A DNA stretch of 9,260 nt from Euryarchaeota archaeon UBA102 (GCA_002509225.1 DAHL01000002.1:27982-37241); one strand, 5' to 3'; positions 1 through 5,926 are shown, counted from the first letter of the stretch. Numbers and translations: made by a program. The notes: generated by a model not told the origin, from the letters alone.

Positions 1-45
1 GAGCCAGAAGCAGAGGCAGAAGAGTCCAAAAATTCCGAAGAATAA
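1..45 (+). CDS. C-terminal end of an unidentified protein with acidic tail (5' partial)
   Basis: In frame 1 the window opens with an open frame encoding 14 residues, EPEAEAEESKNSEE, followed by TAA. The Glu/Ala/Ser-rich composition resembles the charged disordered tails common at the ends of archaeal proteins. The body of the gene lies outside the window, so no function can be given. The next gene starts 54 nt downstream behind its own TATA box, so the two are probably separate transcription units. The frame is short enough that the coding call rests only on composition and on the clean stop before a promoter. Confidence 0.55.
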   Translation, partial: EPEAEAEESKNSEE

Positions 46-67
46 TACATTCTTCAAAATACCTGAA

Positions 68-77
68 TTTTTATAAA
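68..77 (+). promoter_or_regulatory. TATA box of the zinc-ribbon gene
   Basis: The sequence TTTTTATAAA is centred about 26 nt before the ATG at 100. Archaeal TATA boxes sit about 25-27 nt upstream of the transcription start, so transcription should begin at or next to the A of the ATG and give a leaderless mRNA. No Shine-Dalgarno is visible before this ATG, in agreement. Confidence 0.65.
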
Positions 78-99
78 CGATAGATTATTTTGTAATAAC

Positions 100-291
100 A
101 TGGTCAAATACGTTTGTCATAATTGTGATATGTCTGTTAATGGTTTAACATGTGGTTCGTGTGGAAATGAATTAATTCATTCTACCCTTACAAAAGATGA
201 TGGTACTACTGTTGACGTTTCCAAATGTCCAGATGGCTGTGGTAAAATTAAATCACCAATGTGCTGCGGTAGCGATATGCACGCTCACTAA
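100..291 (+). CDS. Small protein with two zinc-binding cysteine clusters, function unknown
   Basis: A 63-residue protein with eight cysteines in two clusters. C6-x2-C9 and C18-x2-C21 form a standard four-cysteine zinc ribbon. C43-x3-C47 and C55-C56, within a CPDGCG...PMCCG segment, form a second, less regular cluster. The end is His-rich (H62? region: MHAH). Zinc or another metal is very likely bound; the partner (nucleic acid or protein) cannot be told. Start choice is supported by the TATA box 26 nt upstream. The gene stands alone, converging on the CADD-family gene with only 8 nt between stop codons. I do not recognise a named family. The even cysteine pattern makes a chance reading frame very unlikely. 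Confidence 0.8.
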   Translation: MVKYVCHNCDMSVNGLTCGSCGNELIHSTLTKDDGTTVDVSKCPDGCGKIKSPMCCGSDMHAH

Positions 292-299
292 TCTCTATT

Positions 300-992
300 C
301 TAATTGTTACAACATTTAGATGGATCTATGTAAGCATCATAAACTCCATCTAAAAATCCATAGAGGGCTTTTGCTGCTGATTCTGCTGCGTCAATAATCT
401 GCTTACGACTTTCTTCATCTTTACATCCTTTCACCAATATATCTTGTTCAACTTTACGGTGTATCAAATCTGCTTCTTCATGAACTGTAAAGAATTCTAC
501 TGACCTAGCTTCATCTAAATTGTAAAACTTAGCCAATCCCTTTCTCTTTGTCTCAGCGACTTCAGGAACTTGAGATTCATAGGCATATAGGGCGGCAACA
601 CCTTCTAGGTAATTTTCACTATTTGTTAATTCTTTCATAGTTTCAACCGATTCAACAGTCTTTGAAAGAGGTGTTGAATTTTTTGCATCTTCTCTTGAGA
701 CGCCTAGTCCTTCTACAAATCTTAACCATAATTCAGGATGATTTTTCTCTCCCATGTCCTCTTCGCACATATTTTCTAAGAGCAGTTGTCTAACTTTTAT
801 GTCATCACACTGTGCATAACATGCACCTAAATATCTCGGAAATACGCGTACGTGTGAATAGTACTGTTTTGAATATTCTTTTAACGCATCCATAGGTAAT
901 TCTCCTTTATTCCACATCTGATAGAACGGGTGGTCTAATAGGGCGTGTTTTGCAATAGCATTGTCTAATTCCTTAACAAATTCTTCTTTCAT
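300..992 (-). CDS. CADD-family di-metal oxygenase, probable self-sacrificing p-aminobenzoate synthase
   Basis: A 230-residue protein resembling Chlamydia CADD over its whole length, including the cysteine-containing C-terminus (DPSKCCNN). CADD belongs to the TenA/PqqC-like helical fold but carries a di-metal site. Ligands known from the chlamydial structure (E81, H88, E142, H174, D178, H181) align with a constant offset of 3 to E78, H85, E139, H171, D175 and H178 here. The Tyr27 and Lys152 that the chlamydial enzyme is reported to consume when making p-aminobenzoate align to Y24 and K149. The likely role is therefore pABA supply for folate, without the chorismate-derived PabABC route. The protein is cytoplasmic, with no signal peptide. 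The ATG at 992 has a TATA-like palindrome about 25 nt upstream. A TenA thiaminase is the alternative fold relative, but the metal ligands argue against it. Residue correspondences are from memory of the family, not a computed alignment. Confidence 0.87.
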   Translation of the reverse strand: MKEEFVKELDNAIAKHALLDHPFYQMWNKGELPMDALKEYSKQYYSHVRVFPRYLGACYAQCDDIKVRQLLLENMCEEDMGEKNHPELWLRFVEGLGVSREDAKNSTPLSKTVESVETMKELTNSENYLEGVAALYAYESQVPEVAETKRKGLAKFYNLDEARSVEFFTVHEEADLIHRKVEQDILVKGCKDEESRKQIIDAAESAAKALYGFLDGVYDAYIDPSKCCNN

Positions 993-1007
993 TTTATCAT
1001 CTCAGTA

Positions 1008-1025
1008 TCTTATTTTAAAATAAGA
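1008..1025 (-). promoter_or_regulatory. Palindromic promoter/operator of the CADD-family gene
   Basis: TCTTATTTTAAAATAAGA is an 18-bp perfect inverted repeat with no spacer, centred about 25 nt upstream of the ATG at 992. Its TTTTAAAA core is at the right place to be the TATA box for a leaderless transcript. The perfect symmetry extends beyond the core to a C/G pair on each side, so it may also be the binding site of a dimeric regulator that would block TBP. The operator role is inference. Confidence 0.55.
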
Positions 1026-1064
1026 CTATCTGCTAATTAATATCGCACTCATAAGTGTTGTGGT

Positions 1065-2117
1065 TTATTCTATTTCTATAACGCCCGTTTCAATAGCAGC
1101 CCTTTCTATTCTTTCATCAGACTCTAAATCCAATATAGTTATTCTTTCAGGTCTTATTGTACGTGCATTCTTGAACGCTTTCAATGCTATCTCATCTGAT
1201 AAGCCTATCTCCTTTGCGGTTGTAGGTGCTCCTATTATCTCAAGAGTTTCTTTAATTTTTTCCCAATTTCCATTATGTAAATACATAGTAACAATAGATC
1301 CTATTCCACACTGTTCTCCATGAAGTGCAGGTCTATCATAATTAGCATCAAGCCAATGAGAGAATTTATGCTCCCCTCCACTCGCAGGTCTGGAAGTTCC
1401 TGCTATAGACATAGCTACACCAGAAGATATCAAAGCTTTCACAATTAATCTAACTCCTTCTTCTTCCCCAGATGAAATTAATTTAGCTTCTTTCTCTACG
1501 AGTTCCGCAGTCATGTCTGATAATGCAGCTGCATATTCACTATATTTTTCTCCTTTTTCTTTTCCTATTTTCCAATCGAGTACTGCCGTTCTATTGCTCA
1601 GGATATCTCCACATCCTGCTCTTAACAATCTTTTTGGAGCTTTTGATATTATTTCAGTATCTGCTATAACTGCAAGAGGGGGCTTGGCTTGCATTGACAC
1701 CTTAGTCCCCTCGTTTCTTATTGATGATCGCTCAGAAGCAAGTCCATCATGTGAGGCAGATGTCGGAACACTCAAAAAAGGCAAACTAGCATTATAACCT
1801 GCTTTTTTTGCAATATCAATAGGCCTTCCTCCACCAATTCCAACTAAAAATCCATATTTTTCAATATCACGTTCTACTTTTTCCAATTCTTCAATTCTAG
1901 CACCTTTAATTTTTACAACATCTACACTACGTTCAGATTCTTCAATATATTTTTTAACTCGTTTTCCAGCTATGTCATATGTAATTTCATCACATATAAT
2001 GAGTCCGCTTTCAGGAAGTGAAAGTTCAGATATCACAATTGGTATATCTTCTATTGATCCAGGTCCAGAAATAACTATTCTAGGCAGAATCATACCGCGT
2101 GATCGCCTTTTACTCAT
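1065..2117 (-). CDS. egsA: sn-Glycerol-1-phosphate dehydrogenase (NAD(P)-dependent)
   Basis: Reduces dihydroxyacetone phosphate to sn-glycerol-1-phosphate, the stereospecific backbone of archaeal ether lipids. The protein is 350 residues from the start chosen, the usual family length. Visible marks are the nucleotide-binding GIGGGRPID (93-101), the VPTSASHDG segment (117-125), and Zn ligands D171 (GCGD), H250 (GGEHKFSH) and H266 (HGEQCG), typical of the iron/zinc polyol dehydrogenase superfamily. I chose ATG 2117 because CTTTTAAGA lies 26 nt before it, which would make a leaderless transcript, and because little conserved sequence lies upstream. An ATG at 2138 and a TTG at 2150 are in frame but would lie upstream of or within that box; an ATG at 2093 is also possible. 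The gene is divergent from the FKBP gene. No key residue is missing. Confidence 0.93.
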   Translation of the reverse strand: MSKRRSRGMILPRIVISGPGSIEDIPIVISELSLPESGLIICDEITYDIAGKRVKKYIEESERSVDVVKIKGARIEELEKVERDIEKYGFLVGIGGGRPIDIAKKAGYNASLPFLSVPTSASHDGLASERSSIRNEGTKVSMQAKPPLAVIADTEIISKAPKRLLRAGCGDILSNRTAVLDWKIGKEKGEKYSEYAAALSDMTAELVEKEAKLISSGEEEGVRLIVKALISSGVAMSIAGTSRPASGGEHKFSHWLDANYDRPALHGEQCGIGSIVTMYLHNGNWEKIKETLEIIGAPTTAKEIGLSDEIALKAFKNARTIRPERITILDLESDERIERAAIETGVIEIE

Positions 2118-2138
2118 ATGTAACGCATTGTAACCCAT

Positions 2139-2147
2139 CTTAAAAGC
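2139..2147 (-). promoter_or_regulatory. TATA box of egsA
   Basis: On the minus strand CTTTTAAGA is centred about 26 nt upstream of the ATG at 2117. This spacing predicts a transcript starting at the start codon and is the main reason for preferring that start over the longer in-frame alternatives. Confidence 0.5.
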
Positions 2148-2188
2148 CAACGTTGAGGTTAATTTCTTCTATTTTCCGTAATAACTTG

Positions 2189-2196
2189 TTAATACT
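2189..2196 (+). promoter_or_regulatory. TATA-like box of the FKBP gene
   Basis: TTAATACT is centred about 27 nt before the ATG at 2220, and no Shine-Dalgarno precedes that ATG. A leaderless start is expected. The match to a TATA box is weaker than at the neighbouring genes. Confidence 0.45.
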
Positions 2197-2219
2197 CTAT
2201 CCGATAATCCAAGATACCA

Positions 2220-3002
2220 ATGAAAGAAGGCGATTTGATAAATTTCGAATATGAAGGTTGGACGGAAGGCAATCTTTTCGATACCACTAATGAATCATTA
2301 GCAAAGAAAAACGATATGCATGATGAGAGAAAAAATTACACACCTTTACTAGTTGTAGTGGGTGAAGGAAGATTAGTTCCAGGTTTAGAAAAAGATTTGA
2401 AGAAAGCTAAAGTGGGTGAAAAAAGAGAGGTAGTAATCGCTCCAGTGGACGGTTATGGAGAGCGCGATACTAAACTTATACAGACTGAATCACTAAGTAA
2501 AATAAGAAGATTAAATCCAGACGCTCAATTATTTCAAGGTGCAGAAATAGAATTGGAAGGAAAACATGGACAATTAGTTGCTATATTCGGTTCAAGAGCT
2601 CGAATTGATTATAATCATTATTTATCTGGAAAAGAATTAACTTTCAAATACAAGGTATCTTCTAAAATATCCAAAGAAGAAGAAAAAATCTCTTCTCTTT
2701 TCAAGTTAAATTATCCTGTCGATGAGGATATTCACGTATCTGTTAAAAAAAACTCAGCAACTATAACTTTACCAGAGAGGTGCAAATTCGATGCAGTTTG
2801 GTTTCAAGCTAAATATCGTGTAGTTTCTTCTCTTCGGAAATACGCAAAAATTAAAGACGTTAAGTTTGTAGAAGAATATATAGAGAAAGACACGGAATCT
2901 GATAATAAGAAGAAACCTAAAAAATCAAAAAGTAAGAAGAAACCTAAAAAATCAGCAAGTAAAAAGAAAACATCATCAAAGAAAAGTAAATCTAAGCAGT
3001 AG
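2220..3002 (+). CDS. FKBP-type (SlyD-like) peptidyl-prolyl cis-trans isomerase with lysine-rich tail
   Basis: Catalyses proline cis-trans isomerisation and probably acts as a cytoplasmic chaperone. The 260 residues hold, in order: an FKBP N-terminal strand (GDLINFEYEG, 4-13; LFDTT, 19-23); the conserved VVVGEGRLVPGLEKDL core (45-60); GYGERD (78-83), which opens an insert-in-flap chaperone domain (about 84-125); the closing strand RIDYNHYLSGKELTFKY (128-144), matching the family's D-N-H-L-G-K-L-F pattern; a C-terminal alpha/beta domain (about 147-220) as in long archaeal FKBPs; and a tail of mostly Lys and Ser (229-260). There is no signal peptide. The tail is built from a 27-nt repeat and may bind nucleic acid or ribosomes; that part is inference. 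The gene is divergent from egsA and stands alone. Family assignment is firm; the function of the tail is open. Confidence 0.9.
   Translation: MKEGDLINFEYEGWTEGNLFDTTNESLAKKNDMHDERKNYTPLLVVVGEGRLVPGLEKDLKKAKVGEKREVVIAPVDGYGERDTKLIQTESLSKIRRLNPDAQLFQGAEIELEGKHGQLVAIFGSRARIDYNHYLSGKELTFKYKVSSKISKEEEKISSLFKLNYPVDEDIHVSVKKNSATITLPERCKFDAVWFQAKYRVVSSLRKYAKIKDVKFVEEYIEKDTESDNKKKPKKSKSKKKPKKSASKKKTSSKKSKSKQ
2907..2987 (+). repeat. Three tandem 27-nt units encoding the lysine-rich tail
   Basis: Units at 2907-2933, 2934-2960 and 2961-2987 encode KKKPKKSKS, KKKPKKSAS and KKKTSSKKS. The first two differ by only 2 of 27 bases, indicating recent in-frame duplication; the third is diverged. The repeat keeps the reading frame and ends four codons before the stop. 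Confidence 0.8.
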
Positions 3003-3031
3003 TTTTCTATCTTTTTGATCTATCAAAAGAT
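3003..3031 (+). terminator. T-rich terminator, with weak hairpin, after the FKBP gene
   Basis: The stop codon is followed at once by TTTTCTATCTTTTT (3003-3016), a T-rich stretch of the kind that ends archaeal transcripts. An inverted repeat pairs ATCTTTT (3009-3015) with AAAAGAT (3025-3031) around a 9-nt loop. Archaeal termination relies mainly on the T-run, so the hairpin may be incidental. Confidence 0.45.
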
Positions 3032-3080
3032 TATTATACATAGCGGTTATTCTAGTTTTAGGTCACGTTTCTTTATTTTT

Positions 3081-3085
3081 AGGAG
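3081..3085 (+). promoter_or_regulatory. Shine-Dalgarno before the DUF6015-like gene
   Basis: AGGAG lies 8 nt before the ATG at 3094, a good spacing for ribosome binding. This suggests a leadered mRNA, unlike most neighbouring first genes. TTATTATACA (3031-3040) is a candidate TATA box that would give a leader of roughly 30 nt. Confidence 0.45.
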
Positions 3086-3093
3086 TTTAATCA

Positions 3094-3465
3094 ATGGAAG
3101 TACTTACTGTATCACGTCTCTCTTCAGCTATATCTAATAGCCGCGAGTATTCTCATATGAGTTTCGATGAATCTGATGCTTTATCTAGACACATAATGAA
3201 TTTTTTTGGTTTCAGTGATAGAATTATTGATAATGTCTTACAGCCTGAAGATAGAGATACTTTCTATATGCTCGAAGATTCAGGATTAATGGAAACGGCC
3301 AGAGAAGAAACAACACTTTATGATGGTCGCGAATGGCGCATTCATTATTGGACTATCAAGCTTGCTGAAATTTTTAAACGTAGTATTGAATCAGATGAAG
3401 ATTCCGATGAAACCTCCGATAATTCAGTCTATGAAGATATTCCTGAAGATATCTGGGCTAGGTAG
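3094..3465 (+). CDS. Small conserved archaeal protein, DUF6015-like
   Basis: A 123-residue soluble protein. Residues 1-90 look like a compact, mostly helical domain with conserved-looking blocks: MNFFGFSDRIIDN (35-47), PEDRDTFYMLEDSGL (51-65) and LYDGREWRIHYW (75-86). The layout of helices followed by a Gly-Leu turn and a beta-hairpin ending in W-R-I-x-Y-W resembles a small winged-helix domain. The last 25 residues are acidic (SDEDSDETSDN) and end in EDIWAR. I associate the blocks with the DUF6015 family of Thermoplasmata from memory; its function is not known to me. An AGGAG motif 8 nt upstream supports the start. The stop lies 7 nt from the 3' end of the convergent tRNA gene. Confidence 0.75.
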   Translation: MEVLTVSRLSSAISNSREYSHMSFDESDALSRHIMNFFGFSDRIIDNVLQPEDRDTFYMLEDSGLMETAREETTLYDGREWRIHYWTIKLAEIFKRSIESDEDSDETSDNSVYEDIPEDIWAR

Positions 3466-3472
3466 TTTAAAG

Positions 3473-3549
3473 TGGAGCCACCGGAGGGATTTGAACCCCC
3501 GACCTGCTGATTACAAGTCAGCCGCTCTGCCGGTCTAAGCTACGGTGGC
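3473..3549 (-). tRNA. tRNA-Thr (anticodon UGU), CCA encoded
   Basis: The minus strand folds as a full cloverleaf: a seven-pair acceptor stem (GCCACCG/CGGTGGC), a D arm GCTT/GAGC, an anticodon stem GCTGA/TCAGC with loop CTTGTAA, a T arm GGGGG/CCCTC (one G-T pair) with loop TTCAAAT, discriminator U, and a genome-encoded CCA at 3473-3475. The anticodon TGT lies at 3513-3515 and reads ACA and other ACN threonine codons. U73 is the discriminator expected for archaeal tRNA-Thr. There is no intron: the anticodon loop has seven bases. The length is 77 nt with CCA. It lies in the same direction as pgk, 38 nt after its stop codon, and may have its own promoter. Confidence 0.97.
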
Positions 3550-3574
3550 TTAGTTCACTATTTTTAGTACATGT

Positions 3575-3582
3575 GTTTAAAC
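3575..3582 (-). promoter_or_regulatory. Candidate TATA box of the tRNA-Thr gene
   Basis: GTTTAAAC is centred about 29 nt upstream of the first tRNA base, close to the expected distance for an archaeal promoter. It lies just after the pgk stop codon, and no strong T-run separates pgk from the tRNA, so readthrough from pgk cannot be excluded. Confidence 0.4.
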
Positions 3583-3587
3583 TTTTC

Positions 3588-4877
3588 TTATAGCTCTTTT
3601 TTTGAAAATTTCTCTTTATTTCGTTTCATTGCTTCAATTGCAGGCATAAATTTACCTGCTAGATAACTTATACAAGCGCCACCACCAGTGGAGATATGAT
3701 TAACTCCATTCTTTAATCCATACATATTGAAAGCAGCTGCAGTTTCTCCACCACCAACTACAGTAAATGCTTTAGACTCTGCAATCGCTGAAAAAATCTC
3801 CATAGTTCCACCAGAAAATTCCTTCTCTTCAAAGACACCCATTGGGCCGTTTGCAATTATTTTCTTCGCTTTTCCTATTTCTGCTATGTATCTAACTACA
3901 GTTTCTACACCTATATCATTGACAGGACATTTATCAGATAGATTTTCAACGAATGCTTTAGAGTCAAACTCTTCACAGAATATACCCTTTCTAAAACCCC
4001 CACAATTTATGGCAATATCATTGGGCATTTCTATTTTTTCTGGATATTTTTCGATCAGTTCTTGTGCTTTCTCTATTATTTCTTCATGATTTTTTATTTT
4101 ATTTTTTATATAATCTTTACTAGAATTGCCAATATTAATTCCAGACGCAGTCAGGAAAATATTTGCAACTACACCCCCTGTCAAAACTTTATCAATCCCC
4201 CTTTCTAAGAAATTGGTAGCAATCTTAACGGAATCTTCTGCTTTACTCCCACCTAGTACCAAAAGACTAGGTTTTTCATTTCCTCGTACTGCTTTATTTA
4301 ATTGTTCTATTTCATTTTCCATTACCTTTCCTGCAATCATCGGCATTTTATTGTAAAAACCAACTATAGATGGTTGACATCGATGTGCAGTTGCAAATGC
4401 ATCATTCACAAATAGATCAAATTCCGGAGCTAAGGATTTTACCATTTCAGTATTTTCTTGAGGTTCAAAGTTTTCTCCATTGTATGTACGTATTTTTATC
4501 TCGTCGTCATGAAATCTTAAATTATCTAGCATTAAAATTTCTTTATTTTTTAAATTTCTTATGGCTTTTTTTGCTTTAGAATTACAAATATCGGGTATAA
4601 ATTTAACTTCTCTTTTAATTATTTCACTCATCCTTTCTGCATGCTTTTCTAAAGGTACAAAATCTAAATTTCCAGGTCTAGATTGATGTGCAATTATGGC
4701 TATTTTTGCCTTTTTATTGACTAAATATTCTATAGTTTTTTCTGCGTGTCTTTTTATTCTAGTATCATCTAATATCTCTCCAGTTTCAGGATTTATAGAT
4801 GAATTAATATCAACTCTAACAAGTATTTTTTTACCTTCCAATTCAAAATCTTCTAACACAAGAAAATCTCGATTCAT
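3588..4877 (-). CDS. pgk: Phosphoglycerate kinase (archaeal type)
   Basis: Transfers phosphate between 1,3-bisphosphoglycerate and ADP in glycolysis, or in reverse in gluconeogenesis; cytoplasmic. The 429 residues carry the family marks: LVRVDIN (19-25, substrate-binding Asp23 and Asn25), an IIAHQSRPG segment (61-69), DNLRFH (118-123), NDAFATAHR (158-166), GKVMENEIEQL (183-193), LGGSKAEDS (208-216, nucleotide-site lysine K212), GGVVANIFL (234-242), NGPMGVFE (343-350), VVGGGETAA (373-381) and ISTGGGACISYLAGK (395-409). The length is slightly above the usual archaeal value of about 410. It starts 11 nt after the rfcS stop in the same direction, with a weak AGGA over that stop, so the two are probably one transcript. 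TTTAAA and an A-rich stretch follow, but no convincing terminator. Confidence 0.97.
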   Translation of the reverse strand: MNRDFLVLEDFELEGKKILVRVDINSSINPETGEILDDTRIKRHAEKTIEYLVNKKAKIAIIAHQSRPGNLDFVPLEKHAERMSEIIKREVKFIPDICNSKAKKAIRNLKNKEILMLDNLRFHDDEIKIRTYNGENFEPQENTEMVKSLAPEFDLFVNDAFATAHRCQPSIVGFYNKMPMIAGKVMENEIEQLNKAVRGNEKPSLLVLGGSKAEDSVKIATNFLERGIDKVLTGGVVANIFLTASGINIGNSSKDYIKNKIKNHEEIIEKAQELIEKYPEKIEMPNDIAINCGGFRKGIFCEEFDSKAFVENLSDKCPVNDIGVETVVRYIAEIGKAKKIIANGPMGVFEEKEFSGGTMEIFSAIAESKAFTVVGGGETAAAFNMYGLKNGVNHISTGGGACISYLAGKFMPAIEAMKRNKEKFSKKEL

Positions 4878-4888
4878 TTTTATTTTTC

Positions 4889-5866
4889 CTATTTTTCCAA
4901 TTCCCTATCCAGCTTTTTTCCAGCATTCACAAATTGTGCAATTGCCGCCTCTATTTGGATCCAAGCATTAGCACCCTCACCAATTCTAAAGTCAGTTTCT
5001 GCTAGGGCACTTATAAGGCCAATTTTAGTATCATCATTTATGTCCATTTCTCTAATGGTTCTATGCATTTGTCGAACAATATCTTCCCCTGCCAATCCAT
5101 AAGTTATTTGTAGTTTATCTAAGCATTCTCTCGCCTTCGAAAATTTTCCTGCAATCGCATATTCTAAGGCACCTCTCACTTCATCCGGTCTAGCTGCAGC
5201 AACAGCTTGGTATACTATATCTGAATCTATTTCTTTTTCTCCCGATGCCGCGGCCATTTGTAAATTGTTGATTCCTCTTCTCATATCGCCCTGCGCAAGG
5301 TAGACTACTGCATCTAGCCCGTCATCGGTGATTTTAAGATTTTCTTTTCCAGAAACGTACTTCAAATACTTTCTCATTTCCTCTTCTTTTACAGGTCTAA
5401 ATCTAAAAACTGCACATCTCGATTGAATAGGATCTATTATTTTCGAAGAATAATTACAAGATAGAATAAATCTACAAGTTCTAGAATATTTCTCCATCGT
5501 TCTTCTTAAAGCTGCTTGCGCAGCACTCGTCAATGCATCTGCTTCGTCTAGAAAAATAATTTTAAATCCACTTTCTCCCAAAGGAGCAGTTCTAGCAAAT
5601 TCCTTTATTTTACCCCTAACAACATCTATTCCTCTTTCGTCAGATGCATTTAATTCATGTACATTATATTTCCAATTTTCTCTAAACAGTTCTTTTGCTA
5701 GAGCTATTGCAGATGATGTTTTTCCTGTTCCAGCAGGTCCTGAAAACATCAAGTGAGGCATTGATTTTTCTTTAACATAATTACTAAGTCGGGAAGTTGT
5801 AGTTTTTTGTCCAACCACTTCTGCCAGTTTTTGTGGTCGATACTTCTCCACCCATATTTCATCCAT
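4889..5866 (-). CDS. rfcS: Replication factor C small subunit (clamp loader ATPase)
   Basis: The small subunit of the archaeal clamp loader, which with the large subunit opens and loads the PCNA ring onto primed DNA using ATP. The 325-residue form has the AAA+ marks: EKYRP near the N-terminus (7-11), Walker A GPAGTGKT (43-50), the NASDERG box (73-79), Walker B IFLDEAD (104-110), sensor 1 ILSCNYS (134-140), the SRC motif with arginine finger R150 (149-151), GDMRRGIN sensor 2 (193-200), and a C-terminal helical collar domain to residue 325. There is no intein, although inteins are frequent in archaeal rfcS. I set the start at ATG 5866 because the protein then opens with MDEIWVEKYRP and a TATATA box lies 24 nt upstream; the longer frame to 5914 reads through that promoter. 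It heads the rfcS-pgk pair. Confidence 0.96.
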   Translation of the reverse strand: MDEIWVEKYRPQKLAEVVGQKTTTSRLSNYVKEKSMPHLMFSGPAGTGKTSSAIALAKELFRENWKYNVHELNASDERGIDVVRGKIKEFARTAPLGESGFKIIFLDEADALTSAAQAALRRTMEKYSRTCRFILSCNYSSKIIDPIQSRCAVFRFRPVKEEEMRKYLKYVSGKENLKITDDGLDAVVYLAQGDMRRGINNLQMAAASGEKEIDSDIVYQAVAAARPDEVRGALEYAIAGKFSKARECLDKLQITYGLAGEDIVRQMHRTIREMDINDDTKIGLISALAETDFRIGEGANAWIQIEAAIAQFVNAGKKLDRELEK

Positions 5867-5885
5867 TATATTCGTATGAGACAGC

Positions 5886-5895
5886 AATATATAAT
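5886..5895. promoter_or_regulatory. Shared TATA box between rfcS and the glutaryl-CoA dehydrogenase gene
   Basis: AATATATAAT has a symmetric ATATAT core. It is centred 24 nt upstream of the rfcS ATG (5866, minus) and 37 nt upstream of the ATG at 5927 (plus). It fits a leaderless rfcS transcript and, on the other strand, a dehydrogenase transcript with a leader of about 11 nt. No second TATA box is visible in the 60-nt gap, so it may work in both directions. A run of seven C (5896-5902) follows it on the plus strand. Confidence 0.55.
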
Positions 5896-5915
5896 CCCCC
5901 CCTAGATGGAACACA

Positions 5916-5920
5916 AAGGT
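5916..5920 (+). promoter_or_regulatory. Possible short Shine-Dalgarno of the dehydrogenase gene
   Basis: AAGGT lies 6 nt before the ATG at 5927 and would fall within the short leader predicted from the TATA box. It supports this ATG over the one at 5906, which is only 11 nt beyond the TATA box. The motif is short and could be chance. Confidence 0.35.
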
Positions 5921-5926
5921 TCAACT

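Noticed and set aside
300..992. Calling the CADD-family gene a TenA thiaminase or PqqC
   Set aside because: The fold is related, but the six di-metal ligands and the C-terminal Cys pair follow CADD, and no thiamine or PQQ genes are nearby.
1046..1057. Small inverted repeat CACT-CATA-AGTG downstream of egsA
   Set aside because: Only a four-pair stem with no following T-run on the minus strand; expected by chance.
2118..2150. Longer egsA starts (ATG 2138, TTG 2150)
   Set aside because: They would place the start at or before the likely TATA box and add residues outside the family's usual N-terminus. Not fully excluded.
3320..3538. Plus-strand frame overlapping the DUF6015-like gene and running through the tRNA
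   Set aside because: It crosses the tRNA-Thr gene on its antisense strand and overlaps a better-supported frame; it is a shadow.
5896..5902. Run of seven C beside the shared TATA box
   Set aside because: Non-coding homopolymer; no frame depends on it, and no known archaeal element is recognised in it.
5867..5914. A 16-residue N-terminal extension of RfcS starting at 5914
   Set aside because: It translates through the TATA box and overlaps the start of gcdH; the family opens with the W-x-E-K-Y-R-P segment, which ATG 5866 supplies.
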